Source of the DNA: JAWVZU01 sp033722075
GTDB taxonomy: Bacteria; Pseudomonadota; Gammaproteobacteria; Xanthomonadales; SZUA-38
Assembly: GCA_033722075.1 (NCBI GenBank)
Contig: JAWVZU010000067.1
Span: 1 to 14,761, forward strand
Reading direction: 5' to 3'
Length of the DNA stretch: 14,761 nt
Position 1 is the stretch's first letter. Each line of letters opens with the position of its first letter. Position numbers and translations under genes: made by a program. The notes under the pieces were generated by a model, which saw only the letters and a list, made by a program, of their open reading frames with translations, was not told the origin of the DNA and did no database searches. Of the stretch, positions 7,702 through 14,761 are shown piece after piece.

Positions 7702-7730
7702 TTGTCACCGCCCTCACGCCGCCTGATACT
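7702..7730 (+). promoter_or_regulatory. Candidate sigma-70 promoter of the M24 peptidase gene
   Basis: TTGTCA (7702-7707; 5 of 6 to consensus) and GATACT (7725-7730; 4 of 6) are separated by the optimal 17 bases. The predicted start is near 7737, leaving a leader of about 23 bases that contains a GGAG site at 7748-7751, eight bases before the ATG. This suggests the peptidase is transcribed separately from the symporter cluster. Confidence 0.5.
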
Positions 7731-7759
7731 TTCACCTGAGCCAGTTTGGAGCCCCTTCC

Positions 7760-9109
7760 ATGAGCATCATTCGAACCTCGGCGATCGCCGCTTGTCTGCT
7801 GGCCTGGGGAACCACCCAGGCAGAAAGCACGGTGCTGTCGATGCGCGAACGCGCGGCGGTCATCGATCGCTGGACCAACGAGCGGATCCAGTCCGTTCTC
7901 CCCGACCTCATGCGGCGCGCCGAGATCGATTTCTGGCTGATCATCTCGCGTGAATACAACGAAGATCCGGTGATCAAGACACTGCTGCCCGCCACCTGGC
8001 AGTCGGCTCGACGGCGAACCATTCTCGCGGTCCATGATCCTGGCGGCGAAGAGCCTCTGGAAACCCTGGCCATCGCCCGCTACGCCGTGGGTGACGCCTT
8101 TGAAAAAACCTGGGACAAGGAGCAGGAGCCGGACCAGTGGGCCCGCCTGGTGGAACTCATCGAAGAGCGCGACCCGGATACCATCGGCATCAATATCTCC
8201 GAGAACTTTGCGCTGGCCGACGGGCTGGCCTCGACGGAGCACCGGCTGCTGCTCGAGAACCTGCCGGAACGCTACCACCCCCGGCTGCGCAGCGCCGAGG
8301 CGCTCGCCATCGGATGGCTGGAAACGCGCACGCCCTCCGAGATGGAGATCTATCCGCAGGTCGTCCGCATCGCCCATGAGATCATCGCCGAGGGATTTTC
8401 CGAGGCGGTCATCCAGCCTGGGGTCACTACAACGGACGACGTGGCCTGGTGGTATCGGGACCGGATCCGCGAGCGCGGCCTGACCGCCTGGTTCCATCCG
8501 TCCGTGAGCATCCAGCGCGCCGATACGCCCACGGCCGACTTCATCGCGGCCTTCAGCTCGGGCGAAGGCGAGAACGTGATCCGGCCCGGCGACCTGCTGC
8601 ATGTCGATTTCGGCATCACCTACCTGCGTCTGAACACGGACACGCAGCAGCATGCCTACGTGTTGCGGCCGGGCGAGGTCGATGCGCCGCAGGAACTCAA
8701 GGCCGCGCTGGCAACGGCGAATCGCCTCCAGGACATTCTGACCGCGGCGTTCAAGCCTGGCCGCACCGGCAACGAGATTCTAGCCGCAACGTTGTCTCAG
8801 GCCGAAAAGGAAGGGATCGCCGCCCACGTCTATTCCCATCCGATCGGCTATCACGGCCACGGTGCGGGACCACCGATCGGATTATGGGATCAGCAGGACG
8901 GCGTCCCGGGTCGCGGCGACTACCCGCTCTATCCGAACACGGCCCATTCCATCGAACTCAACGTGCGCAGCCAGATCGACAGCTGGGGTCGAGAAATCCG
9001 CATCATGCTCGAAGAGGACGCCTTCTTCGACGGCGAGACCGTGCGCTATATCGACGGCCGCCAGACGGCGCTCATGCTGATTCCCCGGCCCATCGAAAAC
9101 GCGCGCTGA
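7760..9109 (+). CDS. Exported M24-family metallopeptidase (Xaa-Pro aminopeptidase-like)
   Basis: This 449-residue protein begins with a signal peptide (IIRTSAIAACLLAW, with possible cleavage after TTQA, about residue 21), so it probably acts in the periplasm or beyond. Residues of about 25-190 form the creatinase-like N-terminal region and about 200-445 the pita-bread catalytic domain. Metal ligands appear intact: Asp283 and Asp294 in HVDFG...TD with the usual spacing of 11, His360 in SHPIG, Glu399 in IELNV and Glu418 in MLEED. The second active-site His is at 367, seven residues after the first, as in E. coli PepP. It should cleave an N-terminal residue from peptides before proline, or a related bond; substrate preference cannot be read. 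It starts at an ATG with GGAG upstream and has its own candidate promoter. Its stop codon abuts the stop of the opposing oxygenase gene. Confidence 0.9.
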   Translation: MSIIRTSAIAACLLAWGTTQAESTVLSMRERAAVIDRWTNERIQSVLPDLMRRAEIDFWLIISREYNEDPVIKTLLPATWQSARRRTILAVHDPGGEEPLETLAIARYAVGDAFEKTWDKEQEPDQWARLVELIEERDPDTIGINISENFALADGLASTEHRLLLENLPERYHPRLRSAEALAIGWLETRTPSEMEIYPQVVRIAHEIIAEGFSEAVIQPGVTTTDDVAWWYRDRIRERGLTAWFHPSVSIQRADTPTADFIAAFSSGEGENVIRPGDLLHVDFGITYLRLNTDTQQHAYVLRPGEVDAPQELKAALATANRLQDILTAAFKPGRTGNEILAATLSQAEKEGIAAHVYSHPIGYHGHGAGPPIGLWDQQDGVPGRGDYPLYPNTAHSIELNVRSQIDSWGREIRIMLEEDAFFDGETVRYIDGRQTALMLIPRPIENAR

Positions 9110-10360
9110 TCATGCTGGGGGGCTGATGCGATCCAGATACCAGTCGAGAAACCGGGCCTCGAAGGTCTCCATCTTCGACAGCGGCCCTGGCCGGTAGAAG
9201 CGTGACCGCACCCCGGCCTGATTGGCCTCGATGATGCGTTGGTCCGCCCGGGTCGTGACATCCCAGAGCCAGGTCAACGCGTCTCGATCGTAGTCGCGGT
9301 CTTCCCGCGCATCGGCACGGACCAGCCAGCTCACGTCGCAGATCGTCGTCCCGATGTCCTCCGGCAGAAACCGGTAGAGCACCGCGTGATCGCAGTAGAC
9401 GAGTCCGAAAAGGCAGGGGCCGAGCTGGATGTCGGCGGCCACGCCAACGGGCTCCCGGATATCGCCGAGCAGGGGGGCCAACAGCCCGCCGCTCTCGCTG
9501 CCGGTCAGGTAGCCGTCGCGCAGTGGATAGCGGTCGTGCTGCCGCTCCTCACCGAACACACCCGCCGCCAGCCAGGCGCGGTCGAAGGTGACCGGGCTCA
9601 TACCGGCCCCCACGGCCCGCTCATTGGCCTCCGGCTCGGAGACTTTCCAGCGGCTACGCGGGTCGGCCAAAGCGTGACTGGCCGCGTACTCGAGGTGCGC
9701 CGGGGCGCAGTGGTAGCACTCGCAGTAGTTCTCCATCGCCAGCTTCCAGTTGCCGGCGATCCGATAGGTCTGCCGATGAGCCACGCGGGTGTTCGCCAGT
9801 CCATAGGGTTGCAGCGGTTCGTCCATCGCCGAACGCAGTGTCTCGAAGGACGCCGGTTCATCGGCGAGGTTGACGAACAGCAGACTATGGAAGCGCTCCA
9901 CGGTGACCGGGTGGAGCGCGTGGCGTGCGGGATCAAAATCGTCGCCCATCTCGCGGGCGCCGACGAGTGCGCCGTCCAATCCATAGGTCCAGCCGTGATA
10001 GGGACACACCAGGCGTTTGACCCGACCGCACGATTGCAGGCAGATCCGCGAGCCACGATGGCGGCAGACGTTGATCAGGGCGCTAAACCCGTCGGCGGAA
10101 CTTCGCACCACAATCACCGACTCTCCGGCCACCTCGACAAGCAGGTAGTCGCCGACCTCAGGAAGCTCGCTCTCATGTCCCGCGTACAGCCACGCATCGA
10201 GGAAGAACCGATCGATCTCCAGTTCGAAGATGGTCGAATCCACGTAGAACGGCTGCGGGAGCGCGTGACCTCGACGGTGTTCGCCGATCAGTTCATTGAG
10301 GCTTTGCTGATCCAAGCCCGGTAACACCTGCGTTGGAGGAGCCCATGACGCGTGGATCAT
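9110..10360 (-). CDS. Rieske non-heme iron oxygenase, alpha subunit
   Basis: The 416-residue protein has a Rieske [2Fe-2S] domain with CRHRG (Cys99, His101) and CPYHGWTY (Cys119, His122). The catalytic domain contains NWKLAMENYCECYHCAPAH, giving His217 and His222 as mononuclear iron ligands, with probable third ligand Asp373. Glu214 occupies the position that is Asp in naphthalene dioxygenase, three residues before the first His. The N-terminal LPQPFYVD...GHESELPEVGDY pattern resembles glycine betaine, carnitine and choline-type oxygenases more than aromatic dioxygenases, so an N-demethylase or monooxygenase on a quaternary amine is one possibility. The substrate is not established. No reductase or beta subunit gene is nearby, so electrons must come from elsewhere. 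The small membrane protein gene lies 34 bp upstream on the same strand and may share its mRNA; no clear ribosome binding site precedes the ATG. Confidence 0.9.
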   Translation of the reverse strand: MIHASWAPPTQVLPGLDQQSLNELIGEHRRGHALPQPFYVDSTIFELEIDRFFLDAWLYAGHESELPEVGDYLLVEVAGESVIVVRSSADGFSALINVCRHRGSRICLQSCGRVKRLVCPYHGWTYGLDGALVGAREMGDDFDPARHALHPVTVERFHSLLFVNLADEPASFETLRSAMDEPLQPYGLANTRVAHRQTYRIAGNWKLAMENYCECYHCAPAHLEYAASHALADPRSRWKVSEPEANERAVGAGMSPVTFDRAWLAAGVFGEERQHDRYPLRDGYLTGSESGGLLAPLLGDIREPVGVAADIQLGPCLFGLVYCDHAVLYRFLPEDIGTTICDVSWLVRADAREDRDYDRDALTWLWDVTTRADQRIIEANQAGVRSRFYRPGPLSKMETFEARFLDWYLDRISPPA

Positions 10361-10394
10361 AGCCGACGGCCGGATCTCGGCCCAACGGCGGCAA

Positions 10395-10769
10395 TCAGAT
10401 GCCCATTTGAACGTAGAGCCCGCTGATGGCCCGTACGGAGAAGTAGAGGATGGTCCCGAGGTACAACACGGTCGAGGCCAGCAATGCCACGAAAATGAAC
10501 CGGACGATCACCACGTCGATCCGGTCGAGCCGCCCCTGGTCGTCGGCCATCCGCCAGAAGATTGCGACGGCCCATAGCAGCGACGCGATGGCACTCGGAA
10601 GGATGCCCAGGTTAAACGCCAGCTCACCGGGCCCGAGCGCATCATGCGAGGCGAACTCGCCCATGGCAAAGGCCGAAAGCAGGAGCAGAACTCCGAGGCC
10701 GGTTCTGAGGAGCGGTGCCGGGACAGCCAGACGTCGCCCTGCGACCGGTTCGAATCGCTGGTGTTTCAT
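10395..10769 (-). CDS. Small hypothetical membrane protein, paralogue of the 74-residue protein upstream
   Basis: I do not recognise a named family. From the ATG at 10769 the product is 124 residues with three predicted transmembrane helices (about 19-37, 50-72 and 86-112). An in-frame upstream ATG at 10868 is rejected because it lies in the predicted -35 element. The C-terminal segment RFIFVALLASTVLYLG...FSVR (90-113) matches RFAMVAMLATIVLYHG...FSLR of the next upstream gene at 13 of 24 positions, with the stop shortly after in both. No Shine-Dalgarno is obvious. The gene lies 34 bp ahead of the Rieske oxygenase gene on the same strand, so co-transcription is plausible. No function can be inferred. 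Confidence 0.7.
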   Translation of the reverse strand: MKHQRFEPVAGRRLAVPAPLLRTGLGVLLLLSAFAMGEFASHDALGPGELAFNLGILPSAIASLLWAVAIFWRMADDQGRLDRIDVVIVRFIFVALLASTVLYLGTILYFSVRAISGLYVQMGI

Positions 10770-10841
10770 GAAATGGGATAAACGCCTTGTTGCGAACAAC
10801 GGGCCTCGAAAGCCGGGCTCTCGGATCGACCCTTGGGCGAA

Positions 10842-10868
10842 TTTATACGGGACTCGGTGGCGAGTCAA
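10842..10868 (-). promoter_or_regulatory. Candidate promoter of the small membrane protein / oxygenase genes
   Basis: Minus strand: TTGACT (10868-10863), a 15-base spacer and TATAAA (10847-10842). Each hexamer matches consensus at 5 of 6; the spacer is short by two. The predicted start is near 10835, with about 65 bases of leader before the ATG at 10769. The AT-rich TATAAATT stands out in this GC-rich DNA. The rest of the 10770-11000 gap shows only a GCTGA-TGC-TCAGC inverted repeat at 10970-10982, without a T tract. Confidence 0.5.
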
Positions 10869-11000
10869 AGCCCGATTTTGCCTGGCGGGATCATTCGCCT
10901 TCGGCGCCCCTACAGATCTCGTGGAGGAGAGGCGAATGGCTGGCCGAGTGACACGCCCGACGGAGGGAGGCTGATGCTCAGCTTCGTTCGATAGAAGATT

Positions 11001-11225
11001 TCAGACGCCAGTGAATGACGCCAGCGTCCGTAGCGAGAAGCCGACCACGATTCCGTGGTAGAGGACGATCGTGGCGAGCATTGCGACCATTGCAAAGCGC
11101 GCGATGAAATCCTCGTCCAGGTCGAAACGCTCAGCCACCGCATCAAGTCTGTTCAGCAGCCAATCGACCCAGACTGGCAGGTCGGTCTGGCTTTCAGTGT
11201 GCGAAGCGAAGTTGCTGTCGATCAT
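11001..11225 (-). CDS. Small hypothetical single-pass membrane protein
   Basis: From the ATG at 11225 the product is 74 residues: a polar, acidic N-terminal half (WVDWLLNRLDAVAERFDLDEDF) and one C-terminal transmembrane helix (about 43-66). The family is not recognised. Its C-terminal third is clearly related to that of the 124-residue protein downstream. The start is uncertain: an in-frame ATG at 11312 would give 103 residues, but the added N-terminus looks non-native and neither start has a clean ribosome binding site. The ATG at 11225 overlaps the TGA of the small upstream reading frame as ATGA, which supports it through translational coupling. Alternatively a frameshift once joined the two frames. 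Confidence 0.6.
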   Translation of the reverse strand: MIDSNFASHTESQTDLPVWVDWLLNRLDAVAERFDLDEDFIARFAMVAMLATIVLYHGIVVGFSLRTLASFTGV

Positions 11226-11359
11226 CTGGGCAAGCGAAGCTGGGACGGCCGCTGGATTCTGGTAAATCCGTGTGCAGCTTCGATGAAGACCGCGTCGAGC
11301 CCCCGACGACATCTTGACCGACTCTTCGCACCGATTTCTTTACCCAGCTGCAGGCTCAT
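11222..11359 (-). CDS. Candidate 45-codon leader/small ORF with strong ribosome binding site
   Basis: ATG at 11359 is preceded by AGGAGGT (11374-11368) with a 9-base gap from AGGAGG, one of the best Shine-Dalgarno sites in the window. The frame encodes a basic peptide starting MSLQLGKEIGAKS and ends at a TGA that overlaps the next gene's start as ATGA. The GGAGG can pair with CCTCC 7 bases upstream (11385-11381), so the site may be partly masked. The composition is not convincingly protein-like, so it could be a coupling leader, a true small protein, or the 5' part of a gene broken by a frameshift. Confidence 0.4.
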   Translation of the reverse strand: MSLQLGKEIGAKSRSRCRRGLDAVFIEAAHGFTRIQRPSQLRLPR

Positions 11360-11420
11360 GTCCCAACACCTCCTCGACCGGGAGGACACCAGTTTCAGGG
11401 AGAGCTTGTTCGCGGAACTT

Positions 11421-11442
11421 CCTGTGTCCTATGCAACACAGG
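11421..11442. repeat. 7-bp perfect inverted repeat, possible operator
   Basis: CCTGTGT (11421-11427) and ACACAGG (11436-11442) flank an 8-base centre in the gap between the leftward small-protein genes and the rightward kinase gene. It may be a protein-binding site or an RNA hairpin in the kinase leader. GGTCCGC is also repeated directly at 11441-11447 and 11460-11466, 19 bases apart. I see no convincing sigma-70 promoter for the kinase in 11360-11489. Confidence 0.35.
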
Positions 11443-11489
11443 TCCGCCTACGGCCCGGAGGTCCGCTGGCAGTTCACGGCGGCTAGTGG

Positions 11490-14174
11490 TTGAATGGCGG
11501 GGTGAACGGGGGCACCGAGAGCGATCTTCCTGACATCCGGTTGAGCAATTTCCGGCTGCTTTCGGTGCTGGGCCGGGGCGGCATGGGCACGGTCTATCTT
11601 GCCGAGCAGCAGAACCCGAAACGCAAGGTCGCCGTCAAGATCGTCGCCCCCACCGACGATATCCCGCGCGCATTCCTCGATGCCCTGAAGCAAGAGGGCG
11701 ACATTGCCGCCCGCTTCGAGCACGACAATCTCGCCCATGTCTACGAGTGCGGCATTGTCGACGATCACTACTACCTGGCCATGCAGTATCTGGGTGGCGG
11801 GGACCTGGAGCAGCGCCTGATCGCGGGCATGAGCCTCAACGAAGTGCGGTCGGTCATCACGGCCATCGCGTCCGCTTTGCAAACAATCCATGCGCAGGGT
11901 TTCGTCCATCGCGACATCAAGCCGGGCAATATCCTGTTCTCCGAAGCGGGCAAGCCGGTTCTTGCGGACTTTGGCATCGCGAAGGCAGCCGACAGCGTGG
12001 GCGTGCTGACCAGCGCCGGCTACACCACCGGGACGCCCGCCTACATGAGCCCGGAACAGATCCGCGGCGAGGCCATGGACGGCAGGTCCGATCTCTATTC
12101 CCTGGGCATCGTGTTGTATCAATGCCTGTCCGGGGAACTGCCGTTCATGTGTGACAGCGAATATGAGCTGAAGGAAAAGCAGGTTCGAGAAACGCCCGCC
12201 CCCCTGACCGGCGTGCTGGCCCGTTTCCAGCCGGTGGTGGATCGACTGCTGGCCAAGAATCCTGACGATCGCTACGCCGACGCAGCGAAGTTGATCGACG
12301 AGCTGGACGCTCTGGGCACCGTGAGCGGCATGGCCACGCGCCGCGAGCTGACCGGTGAAGCAACGCCGGTGCGCCCGCCCAAATCCACGCCGTCGCCGGT
12401 GACGGCCTGGTTCAAGGAGATGACCGGGAGGCGGGTTTTCCGGGTGCTGGCACTCTACGTGGCGGTGGCCTGGGGGTTGACCGAGATCGTCGGCGGTGTT
12501 GCCGACCGCCTCGCCGCCGTTCCGGCCTGGGTTGCCGAAATCACTACCGTGGCGTTCATCGTCGGTCTTCCCGTGGTGCTGCTGCTGGCGTGGCTTTTCG
12601 ACGTGGGTCCGGGGGGCGTACGTCGCATGCCGACTCGACGGTCGGGTCTGCTTGTCGGCTCCCTGGCATTGGCAGTGCTGGTGTCCGGGACCGCACTGGT
12701 CTTTCGGTATCTGCCCGACCGAACAGCTGAGCCGACGGTTACCGAAGAGACAACCAGGTCGGGACCAGTTGAGCCCTTGGTTCTGGCGGTCCTGCCGTTC
12801 GAAAATCTATCGGCTGACCGGGAGCTGGGCTACCTCGGCCGGGCCATTGCGCAGGACCTCCTCGACGGCGTCGCCGGAGTCCCGGGCCTCAGAATCAAGG
12901 GCACGGCCTCCAGTTTTCTCCTTGCCGGCCAGCCGCCCCCCCAGATTGGCGAAACGCTGGGCGTGAACCGGCTGATCACGGGCACCTTTCAACTGACCGG
13001 GGACACCATCCGGATCTCGATGCGGCTTCTCGAGGCCGCAAGCGGGGAAGTGGTCGCAAGCGAGGTATTCAGCGATGAGTTAGCCGACATCTACCGGGTC
13101 CAGGAACAGATCGTCGCGTTGATCGCTCAAAGTCTGGGACTGAACGCACCCGCGGGCCTGACGGAGAATTTCACGCGCGTCGATCCGGAGGCCTATCGCC
13201 GCTATCTCGTCGCCAGGGAGCAATACGTCAACCCCTTCACGGACACAGAGCCGACTATCGAGCGGATCGACGAGGTCCTCGAACTGGACCCCGATTTTCC
13301 CGAGGCGCTGGTATTTCGCGGCATGCTGGACATCGGCCGCGCCTGGATCATGGAGGACCGCGAAAGCCCGCTGCTGACCATCGGCCGGGGCCTCGTCACG
13401 TCGGGCCTGGAACTCGATCCAGCTCAGCCGGAAGGTTATGCGGCCATGGCTCTGGCCCACGCCCTGGCCTACGAGTGGGAGGAGGCCCGGGCGATGGCTG
13501 ACCGGGCCGTCGAACTGGCCAACAATCGGGTCCTGAATCCGATCTACAACGTCGCCTACAACAATCTCGGGCACTTTTCGATTGCACAAGAGCTTTCGCG
13601 GCGCCGGTTTCAGGCCGATCCGCTGGACCCGGGGGCCATGCGATCCATGCTCCAGGCCTACAACTCTGCCGGCGACGATGAAGGGGTGCTGCAGATGGCC
13701 GCACTATTGGAGGAGCGGGACATTCCTTATCAGCGGATCAACACGGTCGGCGCGCTCGCGCGGAGCGGCGATCTGGCCGGGGCAATTGCTGCCGTCACCC
13801 CAACCGTACAGCGCTGGGGCCTGCCCGAGGGAACGGCCGCCGGATACGTCAACGCAATGCTTGGCGAAAGCGAACCCCAACTGGTCGCGGTCGCCAGGCA
13901 GGCGGCCGCCAGTGGCGCTGTACCGCTGGCGAATGCGCTTTGGATGGGCATGAATGTCGGCGCTCCGGCGGACTGGGTGTTTGAGACCGCCAGTGCCGCC
14001 CTGGCCGAGGGCAAACTCAATCAGATCGCCTTTCTGAAGCCGGAAAACGCCCGCTATCGTCAGGACCCGAGGTTCGTCGAGCTCATGGAGGGGCTCGGCC
14101 TGGCCGACTACTGGCGCACGGTTGAACCGCCGGATTTCTGCCGCGAGGAGACGGTGGCCTCCATCTGCCCTTGA
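11490..14174 (+). CDS. Membrane Ser/Thr protein kinase with TolB-like and TPR regions
   Basis: The start is TTG at 11490 or, four codons on, GTG at 11502; neither has a clear ribosome binding site. Numbered from TTG the protein has 894 residues. Residues of about 21-275 are a PknB-type kinase domain: Gly loop GRGGMG (28-33), Lys50, helix C Glu69, HRDIKPGN (Asp142, Asn147), DFG (Asp160) and GTPAYMSPEQ (181-190), all intact. A proline-rich linker precedes three predicted membrane segments (about 317-336, 351-370, 386-406). Then come a TolB-like domain opening LAVLPFENLS (about 432-555) and a TPR-like helical region (about 565-870). Three crossings would place TolB/TPR in the periplasm and the kinase in the cytoplasm, like a receptor kinase. 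The membrane/TolB/TPR half resembles that of some proteobacterial cyclase and regulator proteins. A TonB-dependent receptor gene starts 42 bp downstream. Substrates and signal are unknown. Confidence 0.92.
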   Translation: MNGGVNGGTESDLPDIRLSNFRLLSVLGRGGMGTVYLAEQQNPKRKVAVKIVAPTDDIPRAFLDALKQEGDIAARFEHDNLAHVYECGIVDDHYYLAMQYLGGGDLEQRLIAGMSLNEVRSVITAIASALQTIHAQGFVHRDIKPGNILFSEAGKPVLADFGIAKAADSVGVLTSAGYTTGTPAYMSPEQIRGEAMDGRSDLYSLGIVLYQCLSGELPFMCDSEYELKEKQVRETPAPLTGVLARFQPVVDRLLAKNPDDRYADAAKLIDELDALGTVSGMATRRELTGEATPVRPPKSTPSPVTAWFKEMTGRRVFRVLALYVAVAWGLTEIVGGVADRLAAVPAWVAEITTVAFIVGLPVVLLLAWLFDVGPGGVRRMPTRRSGLLVGSLALAVLVSGTALVFRYLPDRTAEPTVTEETTRSGPVEPLVLAVLPFENLSADRELGYLGRAIAQDLLDGVAGVPGLRIKGTASSFLLAGQPPPQIGETLGVNRLITGTFQLTGDTIRISMRLLEAASGEVVASEVFSDELADIYRVQEQIVALIAQSLGLNAPAGLTENFTRVDPEAYRRYLVAREQYVNPFTDTEPTIERIDEVLELDPDFPEALVFRGMLDIGRAWIMEDRESPLLTIGRGLVTSGLELDPAQPEGYAAMALAHALAYEWEEARAMADRAVELANNRVLNPIYNVAYNNLGHFSIAQELSRRRFQADPLDPGAMRSMLQAYNSAGDDEGVLQMAALLEERDIPYQRINTVGALARSGDLAGAIAAVTPTVQRWGLPEGTAAGYVNAMLGESEPQLVAVARQAAASGAVPLANALWMGMNVGAPADWVFETASAALAEGKLNQIAFLKPENARYRQDPRFVELMEGLGLADYWRTVEPPDFCREETVASICP

Positions 14175-14183
14175 AACGGGCTG

Positions 14184-14192
14184 TGCTACTCT
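14184..14192 (+). promoter_or_regulatory. Possible extended -10 element before the TonB receptor gene
   Basis: TGC-TACTCT resembles an extended -10 (TGn plus a hexamer with 3 to 4 consensus matches) and lies 24 bases before the receptor ATG. No clear -35 is present. The receptor could equally be read from the kinase transcript. Confidence 0.25.
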
Positions 14193-14216
14193 GCTCCCGG
14201 GACAAGGGGGCAGATC

Positions 14217-14761
14217 ATGGACGCAATTCTTGCGCTGATCCTGTTGACCACGCCGGGGGCAACCGTCTCGAACGACGCTGAGACGGTGCTCGAAGAAGTG
14301 ATCGTCACCGCGACGAAGCGGGAGACCGCCTTGTCCGATACCGCAATGTCCGTTGCGGTCCTGGATCAATCGCAGCTGATCGCGGCCGACCTGTTGTCCA
14401 TCGAAGACTACTGGCGACAGATTCCCTCGCTCGCCTACTCGGACCAGGGCTTTGCCGGCGACGGGGTGGCCATTCGAGGCCTCGGCAACGACGTCAACAG
14501 CAATGTCGAGTCACTTACTTCGTTCTACCTGGGCGATGTGCCGCTGACGCCGCCGGACGGGTTGTTTACCGCATCCCCGGATCTTGCATTGGTGGATATC
14601 CAGCGCCTCGAAGTCCTGCGCGGCCCGCAGGGGACCTTGTTCGGCGCCAGCGCCATGGGCGGCGCGATTCGGGCCGTGACCAACCAGCCGGATCCAAGTG
14701 GGGCCAGCCACTGGCTGGACGTTCGCTATGCCGATATCGCCCATGGTGGCGAGTCCATCCA
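14217..14761 (+). CDS. TonB-dependent outer-membrane receptor, N-terminal part (cut by window end)
   Basis: 181 complete codons are visible before the window ends. The ATG has AAGGGGG six bases upstream. A short hydrophobic leader (AILALILLTTPGA) unusually lacks a basic residue near the start. A TonB box-like EEVIVTATKRE (about 24-34) follows, then the plug domain: IRGLGND, a D-x-QRLEVLRGPQGTLFG motif (about 125-140) and GGAIRAVTNQP. These are standard plug signatures of TonB-dependent receptors, which import siderophores, cobalamin, nickel or oligosaccharides using TonB-ExbBD energy. The beta-barrel lies outside the window, so the ligand cannot be guessed. The membrane Ser/Thr kinase gene directly upstream is probably a functional partner or shares its transcript. 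Confidence 0.93.
   Translation, partial: MDAILALILLTTPGATVSNDAETVLEEVIVTATKRETALSDTAMSVAVLDQSQLIAADLLSIEDYWRQIPSLAYSDQGFAGDGVAIRGLGNDVNSNVESLTSFYLGDVPLTPPDGLFTASPDLALVDIQRLEVLRGPQGTLFGASAMGGAIRAVTNQPDPSGASHWLDVRYADIAHGGESI

Noticed and set aside
7499..8653. Open frame of 384 codons antisense to the exonuclease and M24 genes
   Set aside because: It spans two well-supported plus-strand genes and their intergenic promoter and has low-quality composition.
10936..10974. 12-codon plus-strand ORF with a GGAGG-type site, ending in TGATG
   Set aside because: Too short, no conserved content and no promoter seen. It lies between leftward genes, and purine-rich runs are common here.
10450..10974. Plus-strand open frame of 174 codons opposite the small membrane protein
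   Set aside because: Ser/Arg-rich with no domain; the minus strand encodes a hydrophobic protein with a paralogue next door and a good promoter.
10970..10982. GCTGA-TGC-TCAGC hairpin as a terminator after the 74-residue gene
   Set aside because: The stem is only 5 bp and no T run follows on either strand, so it does not meet the pattern of an intrinsic terminator.

Overview
The window is GC-rich, densely coding DNA with Gram-negative hallmarks: a TonB-dependent receptor, a DUF4212/SSS symporter pair, an exported M24 peptidase and a Ser/Thr kinase fused to TolB-like and TPR regions. This gene mix suggests a gammaproteobacterium, perhaps on the Xanthomonadales/Wenzhouxiangella side. That placement is an impression from gene content and was not tested. 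I saw no rRNA, tRNA, CRISPR array or complete insertion sequence.

Left block (1-7695): a large sensor kinase with a transporter-like N-terminus runs leftwards and leaves the window inside its ATPase domain. It is divergent from a rightward cluster: DUF4212 small subunit, sodium:solute symporter, a cNMP-binding/CBS/DUF294 protein and a DEDDh 3'-5' exonuclease. The kinase resembles CrbS/MxtR-type sensors, which govern acetate and overflow-carbon use, and the symporter resembles ActP/VC_2705-type carriers. The likely theme is sensing and uptake of acetate or another small carboxylate. The divergent intergenic region holds a TCGAC-N4-GTCGA inverted repeat about 43 bases upstream of a predicted start site. 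A 142-bp MITE-like element with 20-bp terminal inverted repeats and a CTAA target duplication lies between the DUF294 and exonuclease genes; removing it leaves their stop and start codons 2 bases apart.

Middle block (7696-11359): an exported M24 (Xaa-Pro aminopeptidase-like) metallopeptidase points right and meets, stop codon to stop codon, a leftward Rieske non-heme iron oxygenase. Upstream of the oxygenase on the same strand are two small membrane proteins with homologous C-termini and a 45-codon reading frame with a near-ideal ribosome binding site that overlaps the next start codon as ATGA.

Right block (11490-14761): an 894-residue membrane Ser/Thr kinase, predicted to place TolB-like and TPR regions in the periplasm, is followed 42 bp later by the start of a TonB-dependent receptor cut by the window edge. 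Their proximity suggests related function in nutrient sensing or uptake, but nothing in the sequence names a substrate.

No wholly unknown multi-gene system is evident. The most distinctive items are the MITE insertion, the paralogous small membrane proteins with the coupled small ORF, and the receptor-like kinase/receptor pair.
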